From NCBI GenBank assembly GCA_015056415.1, contig SVGJ01000004.1, forward strand, positions 1 to 64,000: 64,000 nucleotides of DNA, read 5' to 3'. Below the pieces are notes generated by a model that saw only the letters and a program-made list of their open reading frames with translations, was not told the DNA's origin and made no database searches. Position numbers and translations under genes: made by a program. Below are positions 32,579-42,054 of the stretch, one piece after another (the first letter of the stretch is position 1; the number at the start of each line of letters is the position of its first letter). This stretch comes from Clostridiales bacterium. Lineage in GTDB: Bacteria > Bacillota > Clostridia > Christensenellales > Aristaeellaceae.

Positions 32579-34381
32579 ATGGGCAAGAAAAAAGCCCCCC
32601 TCGAGGACGTGCTGCTGCGCCCCAAGTCGGACAGACGTCTTCTTGCCCACGTGCCCGATCCCACCCGCCAGCGCAGCGGCGTGGATCGCCGGGACAACAA
32701 ACAATCCGACGCCAACCGTCCGCAGTATGCCACCTTTGCCGGTCAGCGCTACCATGTCAATCTCCCGGTGAAGATCATCGTGAACGGCAAGACCATCGCC
32801 GGCACCTGCTCCGACATCTCCCAGACCGGCATGCTGATTCACCTGAAGAAGGATACGGATCTTGAGCACCTGGAAAAGGATCAGCACGTCAAAGTAAAAT
32901 TCCACCTCACCGAGGGCATCCTGCAGGAGGGCACCGAAAAGCGTTACCGTATCGGCGCCACCATAGTGCGACTGGTCGACGGCTGCGCCGACGTTGCCGT
33001 ACACTTCGACATGACCCTTTATGAGAACCGCAAGCGCGTGGTGGATACCTCGCTGTTCACGCTGGCCGCCTTCTGCCTGCTGGCCGTAACGGTGATCATC
33101 ATCCTGATGCGCTCAGAGAGCATCCTGTATTTCCAGACCAATGCGCTCCTGTACGGCTACAGTATCGTCACCGCCACGTTCCTGCTCACCCGCTACCTGT
33201 TCGGTATGCTGTACAGGCCCATCCCCATCGATCCCGAATACACCCCCTCCGTCACCATCGTGATCCCCTGCTTCAACGAGGAGGAGTGGATCAGCCGTAC
33301 CATCCTCAGCTGCATCGACCAGGATTATCCCCCGGAAAAGCTGGAGTTCGTCATCGTGGACGACGGCTCCTCCGACCGCTCTGTGGAGGTCATCCAGAAG
33401 ACCGTGAACGACCTGTGCCGCGAGGGCGCCCGCTACGGCCTGCAAAACCGCATCCGCTGCTTCTTCCAGAAGGAGAACCAGGGCAAGCGCGAGGCCATGG
33501 GCCTGGGCATCCGCAATGCCCGCACCGAGCTGATCGCCTTTGTTGATTCCGACAGCTTTCTGGAGCCCGACGCCATCCGTCACCTGGTGCAGCCCATGAA
33601 GGATCCCAAGATGGGCGGCGTGGCCGGCCGTACCGATGTGGCCAATACTTACACCAACAACCTGACCAAGCTGCAGTCCGTGCGTTACTATGTGTCCTTC
33701 CGTATCATGAAGGCTGCCGAGGCGTATTTCGATTCCGTGATGTGCCTTTCCGGCCCCCTCTCCTGCTACCGGCTGGAGTACGTGCGCGAAGTCTTTGACA
33801 AGTGGCTGAACCAGACCTTCATGGGCCAGAAGGCCACCTTCGGCGATGACCGCAGCCTGACCAATTACATCGTTGAGCATCACCGCACCTACTATCAGGA
33901 TACCTCCATCTGCTCCACCATCGTGCCCAACCGACACAAGGTATTCCTCAAGCAGCAGATGCGCTGGAAGCGCTCCTGGCTGCGCGAAAGCCTCAAGGCC
34001 GGCCGCTTCATGTGGAAGAAGGAGCCCCTCATGTCCATCTTCTTCTACTTTGGCCTGCTGATCCCGCTGATCGCGCCCTTCATCGTGATCTTCAACCTGG
34101 TGTATATCCCCCTGACGATGAATGTCTTCCCCTCCACATTCCTGCTGGGCCTGTTAATGATGGCGCTGATGATGTCCTTCGCCCAGCTGATCCTCAAAAA
34201 GAGCTCCCTGTGGGCACACGGCCTGCTCTTCTGCATGTATTACGAGTTTGTGCTGCTCTGGCAGATGCCCTGGGCGTGGATCACCTTCTGGGTATCCGAC
34301 TGGGGGACCCGCGGCAACAAGAAAAAGAAAGAAAAAAAGAAAAAGCAGGCCCCGTCCCAGGACGCTGCCGCTTCAGGCTAA
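32579..34381 (+). CDS. Processive GT2 polysaccharide synthase with N-terminal PilZ-like domain
   Basis: The 600-residue membrane protein is the likely polymerase of the locus. Residues about 50-145 resemble a PilZ domain (QRYHVNLPVKIIVNGK, CSDISQTGMLIHL with the D-x-S-x-x-G motif). The RxxxR half of a c-di-GMP site is not clear. Two membrane segments follow (about 158-212), then a family-2 glycosyltransferase domain with VIPCFNEEEW, DDGSSD (about 260), FVDSDSFLEPDA (about 322), GDDRSL (about 421) and QQMRWKRSW (about 459), the D,D,D,Q(Q/R)xRW pattern of processive beta-glycosyltransferases. Further membrane segments and a Lys-rich tail end the protein. AAGGAGG supports the ATG at 32579. Confidence 0.9.
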   Translation: MGKKKAPLEDVLLRPKSDRRLLAHVPDPTRQRSGVDRRDNKQSDANRPQYATFAGQRYHVNLPVKIIVNGKTIAGTCSDISQTGMLIHLKKDTDLEHLEKDQHVKVKFHLTEGILQEGTEKRYRIGATIVRLVDGCADVAVHFDMTLYENRKRVVDTSLFTLAAFCLLAVTVIIILMRSESILYFQTNALLYGYSIVTATFLLTRYLFGMLYRPIPIDPEYTPSVTIVIPCFNEEEWISRTILSCIDQDYPPEKLEFVIVDDGSSDRSVEVIQKTVNDLCREGARYGLQNRIRCFFQKENQGKREAMGLGIRNARTELIAFVDSDSFLEPDAIRHLVQPMKDPKMGGVAGRTDVANTYTNNLTKLQSVRYYVSFRIMKAAEAYFDSVMCLSGPLSCYRLEYVREVFDKWLNQTFMGQKATFGDDRSLTNYIVEHHRTYYQDTSICSTIVPNRHKVFLKQQMRWKRSWLRESLKAGRFMWKKEPLMSIFFYFGLLIPLIAPFIVIFNLVYIPLTMNVFPSTFLLGLLMMALMMSFAQLILKKSSLWAHGLLFCMYYEFVLLWQMPWAWITFWVSDWGTRGNKKKKEKKKKQAPSQDAAASG

Positions 34382-34393
34382 GGAGGGATGACC

Positions 34394-36301
34394 ATGGCGC
34401 GACATAACGACGCCCGCTTTATGCACCGCAAAAACATATGGAAGGTCATCCGCACCAGCCTGCAGGTTCTCGTTCTGGCTGTTATCCTGATCTACGTGGC
34501 GAAGATTTTTTTCTTCAGCAGCCGGTATGATCCCGTGGAGACCACGGCCTATTCCAGCTCCGCCAATTACGAGCTTTCCAATTCCGAATATGCCCGCACC
34601 GTGCCGGAAAGCAACGGCTTTATCTGCATTTCCTACAACGGCATCGTTGCCTCCAACGACATGGACAGCCGCATCGTTTCCCAGCGCTCCTTCCAGGAGC
34701 AGATGGCCGCGCTCCACGCCTCCGGCTATGTGACCATCACCCAGCAGGACGTGCTGGATTATTACCGCAGCGGCAAGCAGCTGCCCGAAAAGGCCATGCT
34801 GCTGATCTTTGAGGACGGCATCTACAACACCACCGCCCTGGCCCAGTCCTCGCTGGAGAAATACAATTTCAAGGCCACCGCCCTCACCTATGCCGAGTCC
34901 CTGAGCGACATCCACAGCCAGTACATCACCGCCGCCAACATGAGGAGCCTGCTGGAAAACTCCTACTGGGAGCTGGGCTCCAACGGCTACCGTCTGGCCT
35001 ACATCAACGTCTACGACCTTTACGGCAATTACTACGGCCACCTGAATACCAATGAATACGTCAACATCTACCGCTACCTCAAGCGTGACTACAATCATTA
35101 CCTGATGGACTTCCTCCGCGATGAGGACCGCCTGCGCGAGGAATCCGAAACCGCCATGCGCGAGCGCATCGAATGGGACTACAACCAGATGGGCGATATG
35201 TACGCCGCCGAGCTGGGCTACATCCCCTCCCTGTATGTGCTGATGCACTCCAACACCGGCGCCTTCGGCTATGATCCCCTGGTCTCCACCGTCAACCAGG
35301 AAATGATCACCCAGACCTTCGGCATGAACTTCAACCGCCAGGGCAGCTGCTACAACAACCTGGAATCCTCCATCTACGACCTGACGCGCCTGCAGTCCCG
35401 CAATTACTTCTACACCAATCACCTGCTCATGCGCATCTGGGACGATACCGGCCACGACATGGCTTTCGTGGTGGGCGATGAGGAGGAAGCCGCCAAGTGG
35501 TATGTGGATGAAGGCGTCGCTGAATTCAAGGGCAACAAGATCATCCTCACCAGCGAGCCCTATGCCGCCGGCGCCATGACCCTCAAAGATGTTCTCCTCT
35601 CCGACGTGGATCTGACCGTCACCCTTCAGGGCAACCCGGTAGGCGTGCAGAGCATCCACCTGCGCACCGACCGCAAGCAGAAATCCGGCGTGAAGATCGC
35701 CCTGGCCAATAATCAGCTGGTGGTGACCGAGGGCGAGGAGGAGCTGTTCCGGCTGGATCTGTTCGTCTTCGACGGCGGCCCCTTCATTTCCGAGGAGGAG
35801 CACGAACTGGAGGGCCTCATCACCCTGCAGGAGGCCATCATCGATTGGGACGAGGATCCCAAGCGCGTGGAGGAGGCCCGCATCGAGCTGGCCCGTCTCA
35901 GAAAGGTCAAGGCCCCCACCATCGAGGAGGGCGGTACCCCCTATTATCCCCTGCTGGATCTTTCCGACCGTGACGAGCGCACCCTGCGTGTGCAGCTGGT
36001 GGGCTCCCGCATGAACATCTGGCTGGATGGCAAGCAGGTCTGCACCCGTCTGAAGGTCTCCTCCAGCGGCCGCGGCAACGTGGCCTTCGGCGCGGAGGTG
36101 TGGAAGGACGGCGAGAGCTTCAGCCAGACCAACCTTTACGACGATGTGTACGACGCCGTCTTCACCGATCCCGTGATCCTCGACCCCGGCAACGACAAGA
36201 GCATCTATTACCAGTACCGCTACCTGGGCATGGCGTCCATCGGCAATGCCCTGCGCAACTTCATGGAGGACGTGGTGAACTTCTTCGCCACCACCTTCTG
36301 A
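34394..36301 (+). CDS. Membrane-anchored degenerate deacetylase-like protein with C-terminal lectin-like domain
   Basis: The 635-residue protein has one N-terminal membrane segment (about 16-38, IRTSLQVLVLAVILIYVAKIFF). A NodB-like domain follows (MAALHASGYVTITQQDVLDYY, MLLIFEDGIYNT near 139, WELGSNGYRLAY). It resembles the N-terminal half of PgaB/IcaB-type deacetylases, but TFDDG is IFEDG and the HxxxH histidines are missing, so it is probably not catalytic. The C-terminal 110 residues (LRVQLVGSRMNIWLDGKQVC, GNVAFGAEVWKDG) resemble a concanavalin/LamG-type fold that could bind glycan. The ATG at 34394 is 7 bases after AGGAGG. Confidence 0.75.
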   Translation: MARHNDARFMHRKNIWKVIRTSLQVLVLAVILIYVAKIFFFSSRYDPVETTAYSSSANYELSNSEYARTVPESNGFICISYNGIVASNDMDSRIVSQRSFQEQMAALHASGYVTITQQDVLDYYRSGKQLPEKAMLLIFEDGIYNTTALAQSSLEKYNFKATALTYAESLSDIHSQYITAANMRSLLENSYWELGSNGYRLAYINVYDLYGNYYGHLNTNEYVNIYRYLKRDYNHYLMDFLRDEDRLREESETAMRERIEWDYNQMGDMYAAELGYIPSLYVLMHSNTGAFGYDPLVSTVNQEMITQTFGMNFNRQGSCYNNLESSIYDLTRLQSRNYFYTNHLLMRIWDDTGHDMAFVVGDEEEAAKWYVDEGVAEFKGNKIILTSEPYAAGAMTLKDVLLSDVDLTVTLQGNPVGVQSIHLRTDRKQKSGVKIALANNQLVVTEGEEELFRLDLFVFDGGPFISEEEHELEGLITLQEAIIDWDEDPKRVEEARIELARLRKVKAPTIEEGGTPYYPLLDLSDRDERTLRVQLVGSRMNIWLDGKQVCTRLKVSSSGRGNVAFGAEVWKDGESFSQTNLYDDVYDAVFTDPVILDPGNDKSIYYQYRYLGMASIGNALRNFMEDVVNFFATTF

Positions 36302-36322
36302 CAAGCAACCGAGGATACGCCC

Positions 36323-37315
36323 ATGAAACGCTTTCTCACAGCGCTTTGCGCCCTGCTTATGCTCCTGCCGGCCACCGCCGGCGCCGCGGGCGCATGGCTC
36401 CCCTACTGGGACGCCTCCGCCGCCCTGGAGGAGGCCGGTGCCTTTGCCCCGCAGCTGGACCGCGTCTGCGCCTTCGCCGCCTCCTTTGACGAGAAGGACC
36501 GCCTCACCCTGCCCGATGAAGCCGCCAGCCTGCTGCTCGATCTGCAGGTGACCTTTGCCGGTACGGACACACAGGTGTATCTCTCTGTGGTCAACGACCG
36601 CCAGACCCGCTCCGGCGCCGAGGGCAAGAGCACCGCGCTGCTGCGCCGCCTTCTTTCCAGCGACGAGGCCATCACCCGCCATATCGATGATCTCATCATG
36701 CTGGTGGATTCCACCCGCGTGGAGGCGCTGGAGATCGATTACGAGAACCTGGGCGACGATACGGCGCTGTGGCAGCGCTTCACGCTGTTCATCCGGGAGC
36801 TGCACGCGCAGCTCGCCCGGGACGGCATCAGCCTGCGGGTGGTGCTCCCCTGGGACGCACCCAAATACGCCACGCTGCCTCAAGGCCCTGAATACTCCGT
36901 AATGTGCTATAACCTTTATGGCCCGCACAGCGGCCCCGGCCCCAAGGCGGATTTCGCCTTCCTGGACGAGATCGCCAGCCTCTACGCCGCTCTTCCCGGC
37001 CCGGTGCGCATGGCCTTTGCCACCGGCGGATTCGATTGGTCCGCCGCCGGGGTGGAGAGCCTCACCCAGCAGCAGGCCGAGACCCGGCTCAGCCGCCTTG
37101 GCGTCACGCCCACCCGCGATGCGGCCAGCGGCGCCCTGACCGCGGAATATTCCCTCGATGGCGCTGCCCACACCCTTTGGTACGCCGACAGCCAGACGTT
37201 ACTCGCATGGCAGGAGCGCACCGCCGACTTTGCCGGCTTCGACCTGTTCCGCCTGGGCGGCAACAGCCTGAACGACCTGTTTTCCACAACGATCACCAAG
37301 GAGAATGCTCCATGA
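36323..37315 (+). CDS. Secreted GH18-like protein
   Basis: The 330-residue protein has a signal peptide (MKRFLTALCALLMLLPATAGA) and a GH18-type barrel: AWLPYWDASAALEEA at the first strand, the catalytic-loop equivalent VEALEIDYENLG (near residue 138) ending in the D-x-E pair, and YSVMCYNLYGPHSGPGP and MAFATGGFDWS later. The DYEN form is shared with spore-cortex and cell-wall GH18 proteins such as YaaH. It could cut an N-acetylhexosamine-containing polymer, perhaps the product of this locus. It overlaps the following deacetylase gene by four bases (ATGA). Confidence 0.82.
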   Translation: MKRFLTALCALLMLLPATAGAAGAWLPYWDASAALEEAGAFAPQLDRVCAFAASFDEKDRLTLPDEAASLLLDLQVTFAGTDTQVYLSVVNDRQTRSGAEGKSTALLRRLLSSDEAITRHIDDLIMLVDSTRVEALEIDYENLGDDTALWQRFTLFIRELHAQLARDGISLRVVLPWDAPKYATLPQGPEYSVMCYNLYGPHSGPGPKADFAFLDEIASLYAALPGPVRMAFATGGFDWSAAGVESLTQQQAETRLSRLGVTPTRDAASGALTAEYSLDGAAHTLWYADSQTLLAWQERTADFAGFDLFRLGGNSLNDLFSTTITKENAP

Positions 37316-39591
37316 ACAAACTCGTTCTCCGTCAGCTGCGTTCCACCATACTGCTGCTCCTCGCCCTGGCGCTGATCCTGTCCCTGGCTTTCTATCAGCG
37401 CTGGCTCAACAGCTTCGAGGTGGTCTCCAAGCCCACCAGCGCCACCCAGGAGGATATCTCCCAGGCGCTGATCCGCTACAAGAGCCTGCCGGATAGCGAG
37501 ATCGCCCAGGTGCGCAGCGCCGCCAGCGATCCCAGCCGCCCCTATGAAATGGTGTTCAGCGGCATGCCCGGCGCCGAAACCGCCGGCGAACTGGTGCAGC
37601 TGCTCACCCAACAGGGGCTCCGCCCCACCTTTTACCTGACCCTTTCCGAGGCGGCCAACACCGCCGAAAGCATTGCTCTCCTGCTGGAGAATGGGTGCCC
37701 GGTGGGCATCTGGGGTAATGGCTCAGGCAGCGTGCTGAACGAAGCCGATCCCGAGGGGCTGGTGGAGCAGCTCTGCCGCACAGCGGTGATCATCCGTGCC
37801 CGCCACGGCATGGCCTGTGATTCCCTGCTGGCCACCGCCCTCCCAGACACGGAATGCCTGCGGGCCGCCGCAGCTGTGGGCATTGGCAACGTGCTGATCA
37901 CCCAGCACCAGATCGACCTGTCCGAGTGCCTCTCGTTGGAGGCCGCCGCCGCCCTGCTGGAGGATATTCCCCTGGGCTCGGTGGTGCAGGTGCATATCAA
38001 CCGTAAGGATACGGATCCCGTGGCCGGGCTGACCTATCTGCTCCATGCCATGGAAGCCGCCGATCCCTATACGCCCTACCGCGCTGTTCTGGCAGGCATG
38101 GATGAAACGCAGGAGCTTCCCGTGCCCATGCAGCGCGTCCACACCTCTGAGAAAGCCGTATGCCTGACCTTCTCCGGCCTTGGCAACCGCAGCGAGCTGA
38201 CCCATGTGCTGGAGGCCCTTGCCGCCCAAAGGGCGCAGGCTACCTTCTTTGTGGACTATCAGGAAGCCAGCCAATACAAAAAAGAGGTGCGGCGCATCCT
38301 GGCCGCCGGGCACGAGATCGGCATCAAGCCCGTGGACGATCTGGCCGAGGATGAGACCCTGCTGCTTTATCAGCTGGCCATGGCCGAGCAGGCGCTGCAG
38401 GAGATCTATCAGCTTGAAGGCCCGTTCCTTGCCCGCTGCGGCACAGGCCGCCCCTCTCAGGCAATGATCCGTGCCGCTGCCGCCGGCGGCTACACGCTCA
38501 TCTCCAACATCCTCAGCCCCGTGCTGGCCGGCGACGAGCGCGCTGCCGACGCCGCGGCAATCCTCAACAAGACGCTGCCTGAGGGCAGGCGTGTTCTTCA
38601 GCGGGGCGAGATCCTGCACTTCCGCATGAACTTCTACCAGACCAGCGACCGGCTCCTCGGCGATCTGGTCACTGCCTTCCTGACCCAGCGCAGCATCTAT
38701 CCCGCCAAGGCCCTCGCCACCGTGATGGGCAACGAGGCACTGTGCTACACCTATCCCCTGCCGAAAAACGAGATCCTGCCCTCAGTCAGGGGACGCGTCC
38801 ACCAGGGCCAGCTCACCCGGGACGTGATGGAGATCCTCCCCAGCCATTATATAGGCGCCATCTGGGTCAACAGCGAGCGTACGCTCCCCGGCTTCACCCG
38901 AGAGGAAATCACCCTGCTGGATACCACCGGTCTGATCCCCAACGATGAGAACATGGTCTTCCTCACTTTTGACGACTGGGGCTCCGACGCCACCCTGACC
39001 CGTCTCCTGGAGGTGCTGGCCAGGCATAACGCGAAGGCCACCTTCTTCGTCTACACCGAGAACGTGGCCAACAATCCCAACCTGCTGCGCGCCATCGCCA
39101 TGGAGGGCCATGCCGTAGCCTCTCACTCCCACAGTCACATCCCGCTTTTCCGCCCCGGCGAGAATGAGCAGGCCTTCCTCTCCCTGCTGCCTCATCAGGT
39201 CACGGAGCTGAAGGCTGACCTGGTCGCCTCCTATAAGACGATGGAAGAGATCATCGGCGACATCAGCATTGATGGCACGCCTGCCCTGGCGCCTTACTTC
39301 CGCCCGCCCACCCTGGCCATGAGCCGCGCCGGCGTGGAAGCCGTCTACGATGCCGGCTACACCTGGATCATTTCCGGCTCCTGCTCTACAAACGATTACA
39401 TCGCCACCAGCACGGAAGCCCTTGTGGCCGATATGCTGGCCGGGACCCAGAGCGGCGCGGTGCTGGTGATGCACATGATGGATTCCAGCATCTACACCGC
39501 CGACGCCCTGGACGCTTACCTGACCCAGCTGGAGGCCGGCGAAACGCAATACCGCTTCGTCTCTCTGACAGAAGTCCTGGACATTGACTGA
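37312..39591 (+). CDS. Membrane-anchored protein with three NodB-like deacetylase domains
   Basis: The 759-residue protein has an N-terminal membrane segment (residues about 10-28, STILLLLALALILSLAFY). Three polysaccharide-deacetylase-like regions follow. Region 1 (about 60-255) and region 2 (about 280-460, AVCLTFSGLGNRSELTHVLEALAAQ) lack the catalytic Asp and His residues. Region 3 (about 548-750) is complete: FLTFDDWGSD, the metal motif SHSHSHIP (HxxxH), YFRPPTLAMS and VLVMHMMD. The third domain should deacetylate an N-acetylated or O-acetylated sugar polymer outside the membrane. The track ORF starting at 37036 is an artefact; the ATG at 37312 follows AAGGAG and overlaps the GH18 stop. Confidence 0.88.
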   Translation: MNKLVLRQLRSTILLLLALALILSLAFYQRWLNSFEVVSKPTSATQEDISQALIRYKSLPDSEIAQVRSAASDPSRPYEMVFSGMPGAETAGELVQLLTQQGLRPTFYLTLSEAANTAESIALLLENGCPVGIWGNGSGSVLNEADPEGLVEQLCRTAVIIRARHGMACDSLLATALPDTECLRAAAAVGIGNVLITQHQIDLSECLSLEAAAALLEDIPLGSVVQVHINRKDTDPVAGLTYLLHAMEAADPYTPYRAVLAGMDETQELPVPMQRVHTSEKAVCLTFSGLGNRSELTHVLEALAAQRAQATFFVDYQEASQYKKEVRRILAAGHEIGIKPVDDLAEDETLLLYQLAMAEQALQEIYQLEGPFLARCGTGRPSQAMIRAAAAGGYTLISNILSPVLAGDERAADAAAILNKTLPEGRRVLQRGEILHFRMNFYQTSDRLLGDLVTAFLTQRSIYPAKALATVMGNEALCYTYPLPKNEILPSVRGRVHQGQLTRDVMEILPSHYIGAIWVNSERTLPGFTREEITLLDTTGLIPNDENMVFLTFDDWGSDATLTRLLEVLARHNAKATFFVYTENVANNPNLLRAIAMEGHAVASHSHSHIPLFRPGENEQAFLSLLPHQVTELKADLVASYKTMEEIIGDISIDGTPALAPYFRPPTLAMSRAGVEAVYDAGYTWIISGSCSTNDYIATSTEALVADMLAGTQSGAVLVMHMMDSSIYTADALDAYLTQLEAGETQYRFVSLTEVLDID

Positions 39592-39596
39592 CACGC

Positions 39597-39628
39597 AAAA
39601 AGCCTGATGCAAACGCATCCGGCTTTTT
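39597..39628 (+). terminator. Terminator of the exopolysaccharide locus
   Basis: AAAAAGCC-t-GATGC / GCATC-c-GGCTTTTT with a four-base loop and a T-run, 6 bases after the stop. Confidence 0.9.
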
Positions 39629-39724
39629 CTTTACCCGCAGTCAATGTCATCGGCACAGGCATATCACCGGCCAGGGTATAGCCACGGCTTGTCTGCCAAA
39701 CTTGTATCTTTCGCGGTGTTCCCC

Positions 39725-39754
39725 TTGACCAGGCATTCGCATCAAGTCTATAAT
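39725..39754 (+). promoter_or_regulatory. Promoter of mrfA-mrfB
   Basis: TTGACC, 18 bases, TATAAT, 30 bases before the mrfA ATG. Confidence 0.75.
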
Positions 39755-39783
39755 AGTACCCATACGGAAGGCAGGTGCGAAAG

Positions 39784-42054
39784 ATGAATGTAGATCAGCT
39801 GGCGGATCAGCTGCGGCGGGATCCGATGTTTATGGAAAACGTGGTGCGGTGGGAGGTTATCCCCGCCCGCGAGGCGCAGTACGCTCCCTATCCCCAGGGG
39901 CTGGACGAGCGCCTTATTCCCGTTTTGCAAAAGCGGGGCATCCATCAGCTGTACAGCCACCAGGCCCATGCCGTACGGGAAGTGCTTGCCGGCCGGGACG
40001 TGGTCGTCGTTACGCCCACAGCCTCAGGCAAAACCATGTGCTACAACCTGCCGGTGCTTTCCTCCATCCTGCAGAATGAGGACGCCCGCGCGCTGTACCT
40101 CTTCCCCACCAAAGCGCTCAGCGCCGATCAGGTCAGCGAGCTGTATGAGCTGATCGAGGAAATGGGCGTGGGCATCAAGACCTACACCTATGACGGCGAT
40201 ACCCCCGGCGCCGCCCGCAAGGCGGTTCGCCAGGCGGGGCACATCGTGGTCACTAACCCGGATATGCTCCACTCCGGCATCCTGCCCCATCACACCAAGT
40301 GGGTGAAGCTGTTTGAAAACCTGAAGTACATCGTCATTGACGAGATCCACACCTACCGCGGCGTGTTCGGCTCCAACCTGGCCAACGTACTGCGCCGCCT
40401 TTTGCGCCTGTGCGATTTCTACGGCAGCAAGCCGCAGTTCATCCTCTGCTCCGCCACCATCGCCAACCCCCAGGAGCTGGCCGAAACGCTGACAGGCCGT
40501 CCCATCACCCTGATCGATGATAACGGCGCGCCCATGGGCCAGCGGCACTTCGTGTTCTACAATCCCCCGGTGATCAACCGCCAGCTGGGCATCCGCAAGG
40601 GCGTGATCCCCGAAACCCGCGAGATCGCCGGTATGCTTTTGAAAAACGGCATCCAGGCCATCACCTTCGCCCGCTCTCGCCTGGTGGTGGAGGTCATGAC
40701 CAAGTATCTCAAGGACATCGTTCGTGATCCCCTGGGCAACGCGGGCCGGGTGCGGGGCTACCGCGGCGGCTACCTGCCCACCCAGCGCCGCGAGATCGAG
40801 CGGGGCCTGCGGGCCGGACAGATCGACGCGGTGGTCTCCACCAATGCTCTGGAGCTGGGCATCGACATCGGCGCGCTGGATGCCTGCGTGCTGTGCGGTT
40901 ATCCCGGCACCATCGCCAGCGCGTGGCAGCAGGCAGGCCGCGCCGGCCGCCGCAAGGGCACCAGCATCGTGTTCTATGTGGCCTCCTCCGCCGCCATCGA
41001 CCAGTACATCGTCAGCCACCCGGATTACTTCCTGCACCAGTCCCCGGAGAATGCCCTGCTGAACCCGGATAACCTCTACATCCTGCTCAGTCACTTCAAG
41101 TGCGCCGCGTTTGAGTTGCCCTTTGAGGATGGCGACAGCTTCGGTAATGCCCCCGGCACGGAGGAGCTGCTGGATTACCTGGACGACGCCCACATCCTTC
41201 GCCACGTGGATGGGCGCTACCACTGGAGCAGCGAGGACTTCCCTGCCAGCGAGATCTCCCTGCGCTCCGCCGCCAGCGAGAATTTTGTCATCATCGACAT
41301 CACCAACCCGGCGCACCACCGGGTCATCGGCGAGATGGACCGCTACACCGTGCCCATGCTCCTGCATGAGAACGCCATCTACATGCACGAGGCCCAGCAG
41401 TACCAGGTGGAAAAGCTGGACTTCGATGCCTGCAAGGCCTTCATCCGCCAGGTGGACACCGGCTATTATACCGACGCCAACCTGAACATCAACCTGGGGC
41501 TGCTGGACATCGAAAAGCAGGAGGAGGAACCCTCCGGCGTGACCCGCGCCCTGGGCGAGGTGAAGGTCACCACGCTGGTGACCATGTTCAAGAAGATCCG
41601 CTTCGACACCCACGAGAACCTGGGCTTCGGCCATGTTCGCCTGCCGGAGATGGATATGCACACCACCGCCATGTGGTGGACGCTGCCGGAAAGCCTCTGC
41701 GCCCGTTTCGGAAACGACGAACTGAAAAACGGTATGCTGGCCGTGACCAACCTTTTGCGCATCGTCGCTCCCCTGTACCTGATGTGCGCCCCCCAGGACG
41801 TGGCAGTGCTCTATCAGGTCAAGAGTCCCATGACCGACAAGCCCACCGTGATCCTTTACGACAACTGTCCCGGCGGCGTGGGCCTGGCCCACAAGGCCTA
41901 CGGCATGCAGCAGATGCTGCTGGAAAAGGCCCTGAACATCGTTCAGGAATGTGCCTGCCCCTATGGCTGCCCCTCCTGCGCAGGCCCTGTCGGCGAGATC
42001 GGCGAGACCGGCAAACAGACCGCCATCACCCTGCTGAAGGAGCTGATCCGATGA
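39784..42054 (+). CDS. mrfA: DNA repair helicase MrfA (DEAD/DEAH box, DUF1998)
   Basis: MrfA is the 3'-5' helicase of the mitomycin-repair pair MrfAB described in Bacillus subtilis (YprA/YprB). The 756-residue protein has the Walker A motif TPTASGKT (near residue 80), DEIH, the helicase motifs STNALELGIDIGALD and QQAGRAGRRKG, and a C-terminal DUF1998 region with the zinc-binding cluster ECACPYGCPSC. The ATG at 39784 lies after GCAGGTG. It overlaps mrfB by four bases (ATGA). Confidence 0.94.
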   Translation: MNVDQLADQLRRDPMFMENVVRWEVIPAREAQYAPYPQGLDERLIPVLQKRGIHQLYSHQAHAVREVLAGRDVVVVTPTASGKTMCYNLPVLSSILQNEDARALYLFPTKALSADQVSELYELIEEMGVGIKTYTYDGDTPGAARKAVRQAGHIVVTNPDMLHSGILPHHTKWVKLFENLKYIVIDEIHTYRGVFGSNLANVLRRLLRLCDFYGSKPQFILCSATIANPQELAETLTGRPITLIDDNGAPMGQRHFVFYNPPVINRQLGIRKGVIPETREIAGMLLKNGIQAITFARSRLVVEVMTKYLKDIVRDPLGNAGRVRGYRGGYLPTQRREIERGLRAGQIDAVVSTNALELGIDIGALDACVLCGYPGTIASAWQQAGRAGRRKGTSIVFYVASSAAIDQYIVSHPDYFLHQSPENALLNPDNLYILLSHFKCAAFELPFEDGDSFGNAPGTEELLDYLDDAHILRHVDGRYHWSSEDFPASEISLRSAASENFVIIDITNPAHHRVIGEMDRYTVPMLLHENAIYMHEAQQYQVEKLDFDACKAFIRQVDTGYYTDANLNINLGLLDIEKQEEEPSGVTRALGEVKVTTLVTMFKKIRFDTHENLGFGHVRLPEMDMHTTAMWWTLPESLCARFGNDELKNGMLAVTNLLRIVAPLYLMCAPQDVAVLYQVKSPMTDKPTVILYDNCPGGVGLAHKAYGMQQMLLEKALNIVQECACPYGCPSCAGPVGEIGETGKQTAITLLKELIR

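Noticed and set aside
34373-37171. 932-codon minus-strand ORF opposite the exopolysaccharide genes
   Set aside because: Compositionally biased shadow with no recognisable domain. The plus-strand genes have signal peptides, domains and ribosome sites.
37036-37311. N-terminal extension of the triple-NodB protein (track ORF from 37036)
   Set aside because: It is the GH18-like gene read in another frame. The ATG at 37312 is followed by a proper membrane anchor and preceded by AAGGAG.
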